NCBI GenBank assembly: GCA_007125955.1
Contig: SLCF01000087.1
Location: 19,568 to 83,567 of the forward strand
Length of the DNA stretch: 64,000 nucleotides
DNA from: Bacteroidales bacterium
GTDB lineage: Bacteria; Bacteroidota; Bacteroidia; Bacteroidales; PUMT01
Reading direction: 5' to 3'
Part shown: positions 19,395 through 29,459 of the stretch, piece after piece
Layout of the letters: each line of letters starts with the position of its first letter
How positions within the stretch are numbered: position 1 is the stretch's first letter
Translations under genes and position numbers: made by a program
Notes under the pieces: model-generated
What the model was told of the DNA's origin: nothing
Seen by the model: only the letters and a program-made list of their open reading frames with translations
The model's database searches: none

Positions 19395-19588
19395 AACTTA
19401 TCTTCTTTTAAAATTGCTACTGTTTAACCGGGCAAAAAAATGCCCACATACATTAACTAAATAATTTAAATTAAATTGTTTTTTGTCTTCCACCCTTAAG
19501 ATTTCAGGCTTTTTTACTGGATAAATATACCCTTTTAGCTGGGAATTTCCAGTAAAACTGTTATTGAACATCCTGAAAGGTTTCAGGG

Positions 19589-21166
19589 TTACATCTGCCC
19601 TCTCCTTTTTATTCTGAGCTGCTGACCCGGATAGATACGGCCTCCCTGTGAAAGACCGTTAAGGGTGATTATCTGACTTTCGGTGACCCCGGAAAATCTT
19701 CTTGCAATATCCCATAAAGTATCCCCCTGCCTTACCGTATAATAAACATAGCCGGCTTCATCTTCAGTGATTTCTGCATCTGATTCCACTGCACCGGTTG
19801 CAGTTATTACTCCAATTCTTTCCTGTTTCTGGTCAAAGCTCATTTCGTTTATCCCACTGTAATAATCAACTTTTTCACTCGGAACATAAACTGCCAGTGT
19901 CTGACCTGCCCTGATAAGGCTTCCTCTTATATTGTTCCAGTTACGCAAGTCCTGTGCCCTGACACCATACCATTCAGCAATAAATCCGAGGTTGTCTCCA
20001 CTTTTGACCGTGTAATCGAGCCTGGTTGTACCGGCCGGAGGAGAAGGGACAAATGTGGTGCTGACGGGGCGGGCAGTCAGGTTCTCCCTGGCAAGAAGTT
20101 CATCACGTCTGTAGGAATAGATCGAATCCTGTACCTCGACGAACTTCAATGAATACTCACCGGGAAGCCTGAGAACTAAACCTTTTTCCGTTGAGGGAAT
20201 TACGTCCCGGCGATACTGTGGATTAAGGTCTCTCAGAAGATCCATCGGGATATCGAGTACACCGGATACCTGTCTGAGATGCAATTCCCTGTTCACCACG
20301 ACAGTATCTGTATGAACGGGAATATCCACCTTGCGGGGCACCAGATTGTAATCGCTGTAATAGTTCATTGCATAAGTTGCAGCAATAAAAGCCGGGACAT
20401 ATCCCCTGGTTTCCCTTGGCAAAAAATAATAGATCTCCCAGTAATTCTTTTTTCCTCCGGAGCGCCTTATTGCCCTGTTAACATTTCCCGGACCACAGTT
20501 GTATGCCGCAAGGGCAAGTGTCCAGTCACCAAATCTGTCATACAGATCACTTAAATACCTTGCAGCTGCATGAGAAGATGCGTAAGGGTCAAGACGTTCA
20601 TCCACGAGAGAATTTATTGTAAGATCATACATCCTTGCAGTACCGTACATAAACTGCCATATACCTGAGGCTCCTGCTCTTGAAACTGCTCTCGGGTTTA
20701 GAGCCGACTCCACTACCGGAAGGTATTTCAGCTCATAAGGCAGGCCATAGAGATCGAGGATCTCCCCGAATTTGGGAAAATAATAATCTGACAGTCCGAG
20801 CATCACTTCAACCAGATCACGGCGGTTCCTGGTATATACATATATATAATTCCTGACTATATTGTTGTAAGAGAGATCTATTACGGAAGGAATACGGCTT
20901 ATACGGTCAATATACACAGAATCGGGAAACTCGGGCATCATTGCAGGAGAGGGCTCGGTTTTTATGGTTGTGTCACGTAAAAGGTGCTCCCTGCCCCGGG
21001 AGAGCCTTACATACCAGAGGTTCTTCAGGCTGTCAAGATTCCTCTCGAAATTTAACTCTTTATACTCCGCCCTGTACCTTATTGTATCATTAAAATGAAT
21101 TCCTGCTTTGATATTGAAAGAGAAAAGCAGGATAAATATTGAAATAGCCGGTTTAATAATTATCAT
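19589..21166 (-). CDS. Membrane-bound lytic transglycosylase (MltD-like) with LysM domains
   Basis: GLPYELKYLPVVESALNPRAVSRAGASGIWQFMYGTARMYDL; LysM modules (YTVKSGDNLGFIAEWYGV; YTVRQGDTLWDIARRF). Confidence 0.93.
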   Translation of the reverse strand: MIIIKPAISIFILLFSFNIKAGIHFNDTIRYRAEYKELNFERNLDSLKNLWYVRLSRGREHLLRDTTIKTEPSPAMMPEFPDSVYIDRISRIPSVIDLSYNNIVRNYIYVYTRNRRDLVEVMLGLSDYYFPKFGEILDLYGLPYELKYLPVVESALNPRAVSRAGASGIWQFMYGTARMYDLTINSLVDERLDPYASSHAAARYLSDLYDRFGDWTLALAAYNCGPGNVNRAIRRSGGKKNYWEIYYFLPRETRGYVPAFIAATYAMNYYSDYNLVPRKVDIPVHTDTVVVNRELHLRQVSGVLDIPMDLLRDLNPQYRRDVIPSTEKGLVLRLPGEYSLKFVEVQDSIYSYRRDELLARENLTARPVSTTFVPSPPAGTTRLDYTVKSGDNLGFIAEWYGVRAQDLRNWNNIRGSLIRAGQTLAVYVPSEKVDYYSGINEMSFDQKQERIGVITATGAVESDAEITEDEAGYVYYTVRQGDTLWDIARRFSGVTESQIITLNGLSQGGRIYPGQQLRIKRRGQM

Positions 21167-21308
21167 ATGTATATTATGTTTAGTAAATTAGTTATCAATA
21201 TTTTGCCTAATTAAGACTTTGAACCTTTGCTTTTCAATCCCATGAATTTCAAGTCTGATAAAAAAACTCAAAGAGCATTTGTTTACATTTGAAATCGACC
21301 ATTGGTCT

Positions 21309-21360
21309 AACCCTCATGTTTTTTCACATCTTTTTGTCCGCAGAAGGCTGATGAGGGTTT
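21309..21360 (+). repeat. Dispersed intergenic element, copy C (clearest palindrome)
   Basis: AACCCTCAT (21309..21317) pairs perfectly with ATGAGGGTT (21351..21359), enclosing TTTTTGTCCGCAGAAGGCTG. Confidence 0.7.
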
Positions 21361-21415
21361 AATTGGTGAATTTTTTTCTATAACCCCTAAAAGGCCGGGA
21401 TGTTCAAAATAATGT

Positions 21416-22123
21416 TCAGAATTTTATACTGCAGCGTAACCCAACAGATACACTTCCTTTAAATGCATCACCCCCGGAAGGGTGATGGTTCATATAAAAG
21501 GGGCTCACTCTCAGGCTCAGATCTTCACTAACATCAAAATCGTAAAGATAAGCATCCACCACAGCATCTAAAATAGTGAGGGCATAGAAGCCGGCTGTCC
21601 AGATTATTGCCCTGTCGCGGCCACGCCTGTAAAAGTCCATATAGTCAGTTAAAACCTGCTCTGTGAAACGCGGGTCACCGGCAAACTCGTCAACACTATG
21701 CGGGTTTCCGTCAGTTCGAAGTTCGAGAGCAGTTTGGTACCTTATATAATTATCGTGATTGAAAACAGTCCAGTAAGTAAGCGCAGCAAATCCACCATAT
21801 ACTATGGGCAGCTTCCAGTACTTACGGTTGTAAACCTGTCCAAGTCCGGGCAAAACCGCCGAATACATAGCGGCTTTCTGCGGAATAATTACTCTTTCAT
21901 TTTCCTGAGGAATATCATTCAAAAATAAAGAGGAAACATCGTTACAGCTGCCGGAAGCCGGATACAATAAGAACATCAGCAGTAACAGGGATAAAAACCG
22001 CTCTAGTCTGTCCTTTTTAATATGCAAGCTATCACTGCAATATAAAACGCAAATCCGGAAAAGCTTCCGGGCATCAGGCTTTGATTTTGTCGAATACACC
22101 GATGATTCTTTCCAGTTCTTCAT
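21416..22123 (-). CDS. DUF5683-like membrane protein
   Basis: KAAMYSAVLPGLGQVYNRKYWKLPIVYGGFAALTYW. The ORF start overlaps parB by 50 bp; a TTG at 22027 would place the hydrophobic signal-like segment at the N-terminus and remove the overlap. Confidence 0.75.
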   Translation of the reverse strand: MKNWKESSVYSTKSKPDARKLFRICVLYCSDSLHIKKDRLERFLSLLLLMFLLYPASGSCNDVSSLFLNDIPQENERVIIPQKAAMYSAVLPGLGQVYNRKYWKLPIVYGGFAALTYWTVFNHDNYIRYQTALELRTDGNPHSVDEFAGDPRFTEQVLTDYMDFYRRGRDRAIIWTAGFYALTILDAVVDAYLYDFDVSEDLSLRVSPFYMNHHPSGGDAFKGSVSVGLRCSIKF

Positions 22124-22967
22124 TGGAGTTAAACGGGATTACAATCTTTCCTTTTCCTTTCTGGTTCCTCTGAAGGTTAATTTTTGTGCCAAAATATTCG
22201 GAAAGATGATCTTTAAGGGCTTTATAGTCATCAGCCGCATGCTGATGGCTTGAAGTTTTCTTTTCTGTTTTTTCAGGTCCTCCGGAATCGTTAATTTTCC
22301 GGACGATTTCCTCTGCCTTCCTGACCGACAAATCCTCATCAACTATTCGCCGGAAAACTTCCAGTTGTGCCTTCGAATCTTCAATATTGACAAGAGCTCT
22401 TGCATGCCCCATTGACAGATCCTTCTTCTTTAAACCCAGTTGTACTTCAGCAGGTAATTTCAGCAACCTCAGGTAATTTGATATAGTGGATCTCTTCTTA
22501 CCAACCCTTTCGCTGAGGTTATCCTGAGTTAACCTGCATTCATCCATCAGCCTCTGATAACTTATGGCTATCTCTATAGCATCCAGATCTTCTCTCTGAA
22601 TATTCTCAACAAGAGCCATTTCAAGAAGACCCTGATCATTGGCTGTTCTTATATAAGCAGGTATTTTTTTCAGACCCGCCATACTGGCAGCCCTGAACCG
22701 CCTTTCTCCGACAATAAGCTGGAACCGGCCTTCTTCGGTTGCCCTTACTGTTACAGGCTGGATTATTCCCAGCTCCCTGATTGAAGCAGCCAGTTCTTTT
22801 AAAGATTCTTCCTCAAACTCCTTTCTTGGCTGATAAGGGTTGGCCTCTATCCGTTCAATATCAATCTCAGCCAATCCTGATGATTCCCCGACTTCTCTTT
22901 TTCTTGGTTCGCTGTCTTCCATAAGAGCTCCCAGTCCTCTTCCTAATGCATTTTTTTTCGCAGACAT
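22074..22967 (-). CDS. parB: Chromosome partitioning protein ParB
   Basis: IEANPYQPRKEFEEESLKELAASIRELGIIQPVTVR, GERRFRAASMAGL, ALVENIQREDLDAIE. Confidence 0.96.
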   Translation of the reverse strand: MSAKKNALGRGLGALMEDSEPRKREVGESSGLAEIDIERIEANPYQPRKEFEEESLKELAASIRELGIIQPVTVRATEEGRFQLIVGERRFRAASMAGLKKIPAYIRTANDQGLLEMALVENIQREDLDAIEIAISYQRLMDECRLTQDNLSERVGKKRSTISNYLRLLKLPAEVQLGLKKKDLSMGHARALVNIEDSKAQLEVFRRIVDEDLSVRKAEEIVRKINDSGGPEKTEKKTSSHQHAADDYKALKDHLSEYFGTKINLQRNQKGKGKIVIPFNSNEELERIIGVFDKIKA

Positions 22968-23014
22968 CTTTTTATTATTATCTGATTCAATTGTTCATCA
23001 AATCCCCGAAGGTT

Positions 23015-23815
23015 TTAATCTATTACCTTTTCAGAGTTGCTTATCCTGGTCATATTGTTTTTCTGCAGCAATTCACGGGCCAGATTCAGATAATTCACAG
23101 CACCGGTGGAATTAACATCGTACATTACCACCGGTTTGCCGAAACTGGGTGATTCGCTCAGCCTTATATTTCTCTGGATGATTGTGTCAAACACCATTTT
23201 TTGAAAATGTTTCTTCACCTCTTCAACTACCTGATTTGACAAACGAAGTCTGGCATCATACATAGTAAGAAGGAACCCTTCGATCTCCAGTTTCGTGTTC
23301 AGGCGATTTTGCACTATCTTTATAGTATTCAGCAACTTGCCGAGACCCTCAAGAGCATAATATTCACACTGAACTGGTATTAGGACTGAATCGGAGGCAG
23401 TAAGAGCATTTAAAGTTATCAGTCCCAGTGAAGGAGAACAATCAATAAAAATAAAATCATACCCGGGCTCAATCTTCCTGATAACCTCCCTCAGTATTTT
23501 CTCCCTGCCCGGCATGTTGGTCATTTCAATTTCTGCTCCAACAAGATCTATATGTGAAGGTATAAGATCCAGGTTTTCTACCTGTGTGTCCAGAATTATA
23601 CCGTTTGGGTCAAGGTCTTCAATAAGGCATTCGTAAATGCTGGTCTTAATGGTACGGATATCAAACCCCATTCCGGAAGTTGCATTTGCCTGGGGATCCG
23701 CATCAATAAGCAGCACCTTCTGTTCCAAAACTGCAAGGCTGGAAGCAAGGTTTATTGCCGTGGTAGTTTTACCAACTCCGCCTTTCTGGTTTGCAAGTGC
23801 AATTATTTTTGCCAT
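23015..23815 (-). CDS. parA: Chromosome partitioning ATPase ParA/Soj
   Basis: ALANQKGGVGKTTTAINLASSLA, LLIDADPQANATSGMG, FIDCSPSLGLITLNAL. Confidence 0.96.
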   Translation of the reverse strand: MAKIIALANQKGGVGKTTTAINLASSLAVLEQKVLLIDADPQANATSGMGFDIRTIKTSIYECLIEDLDPNGIILDTQVENLDLIPSHIDLVGAEIEMTNMPGREKILREVIRKIEPGYDFIFIDCSPSLGLITLNALTASDSVLIPVQCEYYALEGLGKLLNTIKIVQNRLNTKLEIEGFLLTMYDARLRLSNQVVEEVKKHFQKMVFDTIIQRNIRLSESPSFGKPVVMYDVNSTGAVNYLNLARELLQKNNMTRISNSEKVID

Positions 23816-23984
23816 TTAATTTTAAAGTAGAGTTTACAATTTATTTCTTGTCAAATATTCCTGAAATCAGGAATTCAAAAATACTATTTTATCTGCCATT
23901 AGGATCTTGCCATTCAAACGTAATTATAAACAAATAACCTGCATTTGTCAACAACTTATTAACAACGGCTTGATTTATGTTAAT

Positions 23985-25112
23985 TCATTCTCTTTTCAAA
24001 ATTTCAATTTCAAAAAGGAGCGGCCAGTTTTTCCCGGTCACAAAAAAGGTTCCGTTATGCGGATTGTATGCAATGCCATTCATGACATCCAGTCCCGGAT
24101 GATGATGTTCCTCTTCAAGAATGCCTGAGAGATCAAGCCATCCACGGACTCTTCCCGTTCCCCTTTCGAATATGACTATTTTTTCGGTATCAAAAACATT
24201 TGCATAAATCAATCCTTCTTTATACTCCATTTCATTAAGTCCCGTTACCGGACCGTTCATATCATAGACCTGAAAACGGTCAACCTCGGAAAGATTAACA
24301 GTATCATAAACATATACATTATCCGAACCGTCAGTTTTTAAAAGATATTCGCCATCGGTGGTAAGTCCCCACCCTTCGGTTGGAAACCTGAACCTGCCAA
24401 GTAGTTGAAACGAATCTTTTTCGTAAATGAAGCCGACGCCCTCTTTCCATGTAAGCTGGTACAGTTTATCATTTAACAAAGCAAGTCCTTCTCCGAAAAA
24501 GTCCCTCTCAAGACTTGCACTTTGCAATACATCGCCTGTTTCAGGATCAACCCTCCTCAGGGTTGACTTGCCATACTGGCCTGTAGATTCGTAAAGATGC
24601 CGGCCGTCATAAACTAGCCCCTGAGTAAATGCATTTATATCATGAGGATAGGTATTCAAAATTCTGTATGAGTGGTTTGCAGGTTCAATATCGGAGGTGA
24701 AAACAATCCGGGTGCTGTACTGTGCGGTTATACCATTTTCAAATTCGACTCTCACCCTTATTCTCCTGTTTCCCGTTCTGGTCATTCCCGATTCCCACAC
24801 CAGCCTGGTTCCTGAAACGGTCTTAGCATCCATTTCCCTTCCGTCAACAAATAAAGTTAATCTTGCAGGTGCAGGAGCTTCCTCATCAAAATCCAGTTCG
24901 ATCTCAACAGGTTCACCAACAACAAACCGGCTGTTATGTTCAGGTCTGATTATCCGGCCGGTTATCCTGTCCTGTTCACCAACTTCCTCTTCCAAACCGG
25001 CAGGAGTTTCTTCCTCCTGCCCGGGCTCCGGATCTCCGCAGCCCGAATAAACTGAAGCAAACAAAATTGCACTAATCGTAACGGTCAGGAATATGTTCCA
25101 GCGAGTTCTCAT
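23985..25112 (-). CDS. Glutaminyl-peptide cyclotransferase-like lipoprotein
   Basis: Lipobox-like AILFASVYSGCGD; YPHDINAFTQGLVYDGRHLYESTGQYGKSTLRRVDPETG, LNEMEYKEGLIYANVF. Confidence 0.88.
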   Translation of the reverse strand: MRTRWNIFLTVTISAILFASVYSGCGDPEPGQEEETPAGLEEEVGEQDRITGRIIRPEHNSRFVVGEPVEIELDFDEEAPAPARLTLFVDGREMDAKTVSGTRLVWESGMTRTGNRRIRVRVEFENGITAQYSTRIVFTSDIEPANHSYRILNTYPHDINAFTQGLVYDGRHLYESTGQYGKSTLRRVDPETGDVLQSASLERDFFGEGLALLNDKLYQLTWKEGVGFIYEKDSFQLLGRFRFPTEGWGLTTDGEYLLKTDGSDNVYVYDTVNLSEVDRFQVYDMNGPVTGLNEMEYKEGLIYANVFDTEKIVIFERGTGRVRGWLDLSGILEEEHHHPGLDVMNGIAYNPHNGTFFVTGKNWPLLFEIEILKRE

Positions 25113-25154
25113 AATAAATATTTCTTTTAAATATTGATTTTCTGTGAAAGATGA

Positions 25155-25565
25155 TCATTTGAACAATCTTTTCCATAAGCTGTTGTTTGCCAGCCTTTTC
25201 TTTATTTCCGGCCTGACTTCGGGTTCACCATGGATATTCAGCTGCCTGCACACCTCGCTCCAGCCAGGAAATCCACCCAGATTGCGGTCATCAATATAAA
25301 TATCTGCTATTATCTTACGGCTTATGCTTTCATCAAAATACTCTTCAGGATAATTCTTGTTAACCGCATAAAATTCAATACCTTTTTCCCTGCAAAATTC
25401 GACAGCTTCCTCAAGTTCCCTGCCTGACCTGTAAGTCCATAAAATAAGCTGGTGATTATTTTTCTGAAGTTCCTTCATTGTTTCCAATGCAAACAACATA
25501 GGTTTACCTATGGAAGGGTAACGGTTTTCTACAATTGTTCCGTCAAAATCTATTGCAATTCTCAT
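25155..25565 (-). CDS. Small HAD-family hydrolase
   Basis: MRIAIDFDGTIVEN, LILWTYRSG, DIYIDDRNLGG. Confidence 0.82.
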   Translation of the reverse strand: MRIAIDFDGTIVENRYPSIGKPMLFALETMKELQKNNHQLILWTYRSGRELEEAVEFCREKGIEFYAVNKNYPEEYFDESISRKIIADIYIDDRNLGGFPGWSEVCRQLNIHGEPEVRPEIKKRLANNSLWKRLFK

Positions 25566-25835
25566 TTTAAAAAATCCTTTTTGAAAAATATGGTAAAAGC
25601 TCCCCTTGTGTATTCAAAAATAGATTTTCAGATGAAAACCCGGTCTGAAAAGAGCTGAACGCAAAAATACAAAAAAGCAGGAGCATTCTGTTACGAATAT
25701 GCAGAGGGTATTTTTTTCATAAAAACATTATTATTCAATTTGTAAATATTTTATTATTACGGAGTAATTGGCCAGGAATTGCATTAAACTTTTAATTTTA
25801 ACTTATTTTTACAAAAAAAACGTGGAGGCTCTAAC

Positions 25836-26585
25836 ATGCTCAAAGAAATCAGGCAACATATTCCAAACTTCATAACCTTACTGAATCTTTTTTCCGGATG
25901 TATTGCCATTGTTATATCATTCACCAATATTCAGATAGCGGCACTTTTCATAATTATTGCAGCGGTGTTTGATTATGCAGACGGCTTGTCTGCACGTCTG
26001 CTGAAAGCTTATTCGGATATTGGAAAATCTCTCGACTCTCTGGCTGATATAGTCAGTTTCGGGGTTGCTCCTTCCATAATTGTTTACCAGTTGCTTACCC
26101 AAACTTTTTTGCAGGAGACCCACTACTTCACACTCGATACTGCAAGTCCCGGAGAGCTCAGAACTCTGTTTTCTGCTTTTTTGATTGCAGTTTTTTCTGC
26201 AATAAGATTGTCGCTGTTTTCAGTTGATTACAGGCAATCATATGAATTCATGGGTCTGCCAACCCCTGCAAGTGGTATTTTTATTGCTTCACTTGGTTAC
26301 TACTCGGCTGTAGCGGAAAATGATCTTGTTCTCAGCATCATCTTCAGTGTTCCGGTTTTAATTACCATTGTGGTAATACTTTCAGCACTTATGGTTTCGC
26401 CACTGCCCATGTTCTCGCTGAAATTCAAAAACTTCAGTTTTGCCGAAAACAGGATCAGGTACATATTTTCAGCCATATCCGCAGTTTTATTATTGCTCTG
26501 GAATATCCCTGCACTTACACTTGTTATTTTTTCCTATATTATGCTTTCGGGGTTAAGCAAATGGATTTCACCGGGAGAAAAATAG
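25836..26585 (+). CDS. pssA: CDP-diacylglycerol-serine O-phosphatidyltransferase
   Basis: PNFITLLNLFSGCIAIV; CDP-alcohol phosphotransferase motif DYADGLSARLLKAYSDIGKSLDSLADIVSFGVAPS. Confidence 0.92.
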   Translation: MLKEIRQHIPNFITLLNLFSGCIAIVISFTNIQIAALFIIIAAVFDYADGLSARLLKAYSDIGKSLDSLADIVSFGVAPSIIVYQLLTQTFLQETHYFTLDTASPGELRTLFSAFLIAVFSAIRLSLFSVDYRQSYEFMGLPTPASGIFIASLGYYSAVAENDLVLSIIFSVPVLITIVVILSALMVSPLPMFSLKFKNFSFAENRIRYIFSAISAVLLLLWNIPALTLVIFSYIMLSGLSKWISPGEK

Positions 26586-26620
26586 GCCCTGCATTATTTG
26601 CAGGGCCCTAATGTTTTTTC
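26585..26620 (+). terminator. Rho-independent terminator downstream of pssA
   Basis: GGCCCTGCA-TTATT-TGCAGGGCC stem then CTAATGTTTTTTC. Confidence 0.8.
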
Positions 26621-26634
26621 AGGTAAAAACAGAT

Positions 26635-28617
26635 CTATTTTACAGGCAGACCAGTTGTATCAATCGCATAGTTGGTCTGAACACCAAATTCATCATCGCC
26701 GTTTGAAACAACAAACATCATATCGTTAAAATCCTCATCACTCGATGAAGAGATCATATCCTCAAATGATAATACTATATCCATACATTCCTCCTCAAGG
26801 AAAAGAACGTGTCTCTGCATTCCTTCATGGTTGAATTTCTGGTCAGTATATACCGTATGAATACCTTTCACCATTTTACCCTGGCCCCGGTCCCATCCCT
26901 TTGCAACTATAAAAAAGCCTATTACAGTATTTGCATTGAATTCAACAGTAGGTCCGCCCAGCCTGAACCTGTCACCCTGCTTAAGTTTATTCCCTTCATG
27001 ATATTTGGCATCAGGAAGCAGGATATTAAGCTGCAGATCATCGACGGAAGCAGGAGGATTCTCGGCATCGTAATGATAATAGCCAAAGGAATTATCCCAG
27101 CCGGCTCCGTTATGAACAAAAGAGATGTAAACCGGTGCCTTCTCCGTAAGTCTTACTGATCCCGGCAATTCATCGCCTATAAGATCTGCATGTTCCCCCT
27201 CGTGGATACTTTGCCTTTCCGGGAACATTGATATTAGCTTGTCGTAAAGTGTTTCACACGGAATGGTCGGCTCCGGGTCAACCGGGTCAACCGGGTAGTT
27301 GCCGTCACCCGGGTCATAATGTACTATTTCCAAAATTTTCAGCCCCCCTTTCCCGGTGGCAACAAAAACTTTATTATCCTGTGCTTCAACGAAATTTGCT
27401 GATGAACCCTCCTCGAACTTCATGGAACCGATGAGTGCAATTTCATTGTCTTCAGTAAGCTGTGAGACATAAACACCGGCACCGCCATTTGCAACCAATA
27501 TTATGTCTGCATTATCCATATACTCGCTCACATTTACTGAAACCCCGTTAGTAACATAGTCATTCTCATCATAATCCCCGTTATCAGGAAATGCAGGCCT
27601 TGGAATATAGTCAATCATTTCTCCGCCGGCAATATCAAACATTTTCATCCCCTCATCACCAAGTGCAACAAAGGCAAAGTCATCGCTGATACGTACCATT
27701 GATTTGGATACAGGTATGTTTGCCCCTCCGGTTTCAATATGAACAGGGGCATAACCTTCGGCAAGATAGTCGGCACTTTTATCCCAAACATACAATCCTC
27801 CACCCATACCACTGAACATTACCAGCTTTTCATCATCAGCGTCAACAGATCTTGCATAGGAGTACTCCATATATGACTCTTTTCCCATTCCAGTGGTGAG
27901 TACAGTAAGGCCCCCTGCTGAACCGGAGGTTGCAAAAATATTGTTATCGAAAAACTTTACATCTGTTCCTGCATAACTTTCAAGATCGGTTATTTGACGG
28001 GGCTCGTCAAGGTGTTTGAACTGATTTGCCTCATTTAGAAGGTACCTTTCAATAAGCGCCGGAGATGAGAGTTCTGTGTTCACATCAATATTCTCAGCGC
28101 CGATTACATAGACAAAATGTTCTTTGCCGGCTCCCTGAGGAATAACATCTATTGAACTCACGTCTTTATCAGTAAAAATGGCGTTGGATATCAGCTCTGG
28201 ATTTGAGATATCGGTTATATCAAAAATATCCACTCCTCCCAGGTACTCATCACCTTTGGTATTGTATGTTACATAGGCATAATTACCCACAATTTTAATA
28301 TGCGACGCTTGCAGGGTTTTTCCTTCATGGGACGGAGGTGATACTTCGGCTCTCAGCTTAAGTATGTAGTTGCTTGAAACATCTTTCTGCTTCATACTTT
28401 CTGTCTTGTGGTCACCCTTAAGTGCAGGTATTGAATAAATGGGCATTACATGGTCAGGTAATGCCATTTCAACTCTTCTTCCAAGACTGGAAAGATCATT
28501 GTTTATGATTATCTCCTCTTTATCTTTACGTGACTCCAGCGGATCCTTTTCACAGGATTTAAAAACCAGCGCAAAAAAGCCGGCAGCAATCAAAATTAAA
28601 TAAGCTTTTTTAATCAT
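26635..28617 (-). CDS. LVIVD-type beta-propeller lipoprotein with C-terminal DUF4114-like domain
   Basis: Lipobox-like AAGFFALVFKSCEKD; repeated KIVGNYAYVTYNTK...GGVDIFDITDISNPELIS units; C-term IGFFIVAKGWDRGQG...FNHEGMQRHVLFL...SFEDMISSSSDEDFNDMMFVVS. Confidence 0.75.
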   Translation of the reverse strand: MIKKAYLILIAAGFFALVFKSCEKDPLESRKDKEEIIINNDLSSLGRRVEMALPDHVMPIYSIPALKGDHKTESMKQKDVSSNYILKLRAEVSPPSHEGKTLQASHIKIVGNYAYVTYNTKGDEYLGGVDIFDITDISNPELISNAIFTDKDVSSIDVIPQGAGKEHFVYVIGAENIDVNTELSSPALIERYLLNEANQFKHLDEPRQITDLESYAGTDVKFFDNNIFATSGSAGGLTVLTTGMGKESYMEYSYARSVDADDEKLVMFSGMGGGLYVWDKSADYLAEGYAPVHIETGGANIPVSKSMVRISDDFAFVALGDEGMKMFDIAGGEMIDYIPRPAFPDNGDYDENDYVTNGVSVNVSEYMDNADIILVANGGAGVYVSQLTEDNEIALIGSMKFEEGSSANFVEAQDNKVFVATGKGGLKILEIVHYDPGDGNYPVDPVDPEPTIPCETLYDKLISMFPERQSIHEGEHADLIGDELPGSVRLTEKAPVYISFVHNGAGWDNSFGYYHYDAENPPASVDDLQLNILLPDAKYHEGNKLKQGDRFRLGGPTVEFNANTVIGFFIVAKGWDRGQGKMVKGIHTVYTDQKFNHEGMQRHVLFLEEECMDIVLSFEDMISSSSDEDFNDMMFVVSNGDDEFGVQTNYAIDTTGLPVK

Positions 28618-28819
28618 GTCTCAATTTTTATATGTTTCTTCAATATTGTTTTGAAAGATTGTTATTTGGCTAATACACGCATTATCATCAAAGTTAGGAA
28701 ATCCCTTTATATACATACGTAAAATTTTTATCAGGGTTTATATATTTTGATGAATTGTAAATATTGATTGATTAAACAACCGCTAAACTTTTCCTCTTTT
28801 TGCCGGCCCTCTTTCCGGA

Positions 28820-29410
28820 TCAACGAATGCCCCTGTCGTAAAAAACATGGAAAAAACCCGTTTTGTTGTATATCGGGGCATCAGAGCGGATGATATAGTA
28901 ATAGACGCCCGGGCGCACAAGGATTCCTGACGGTGTTCTGCCATCCCATGAAATCACGGGAGCCGTTTTTTTGAACACAACCGAACCGGAACGATCGAAT
29001 ACCGTTATGGACAATGGAGTCACCCCGTCAGATTTAACGATGAAAAGGTCGTTTATCCCGTCACCGTCAGGAGTAAATACATTGGGCACTCTAAACTCCT
29101 CACTAACTGTCACCTCCTCGCTGTGTGAACTTAAAAGCATATCTTCTTTTCTTGTGACGGTAAGGGTTACAAAATAACTGCCTGGCCTTTCATAGCTATG
29201 CAATACTGCAGGGCCCGTTTCACTATTGCCGTCTCCCAGGTCCCAGTAAAACCGGTATTCCAGGGTGTCTTCAATGTCATATGCGCTCTTCAGCAGAACC
29301 TCGAGAGTTGAAACCGACATTGTATCTATCTCAAATTTGGAGTCAATCTGGGAAAATGCAGGTATATTGATCAATATGACAAGAGAAAATAAAACTGACC
29401 GGATTGGCAT
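28820..29410 (-). CDS. PKD plus gliding-motility C-terminal domain (CHU_C, T9SS) secreted protein
   Basis: YRFYWDLGDGNSETGPAVLHSYERPGSYFVTLTVT; VPNVFTPDGDGINDLFIVKSDG...PGVYYYIIRS. Confidence 0.87.
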   Translation of the reverse strand: MPIRSVLFSLVILINIPAFSQIDSKFEIDTMSVSTLEVLLKSAYDIEDTLEYRFYWDLGDGNSETGPAVLHSYERPGSYFVTLTVTRKEDMLLSSHSEEVTVSEEFRVPNVFTPDGDGINDLFIVKSDGVTPLSITVFDRSGSVVFKKTAPVISWDGRTPSGILVRPGVYYYIIRSDAPIYNKTGFFHVFYDRGIR

Positions 29411-29459
29411 GGTATATTAATTTTGATTTAAAATCTCTTATGAATTTTCATCATTTTTC

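Noticed and set aside
22074-23815. A nearby parS site for ParB
   Set aside because: No obvious TTTCACGTGAAA-type palindrome noticed near parAB; a whole-genome motif search is needed.
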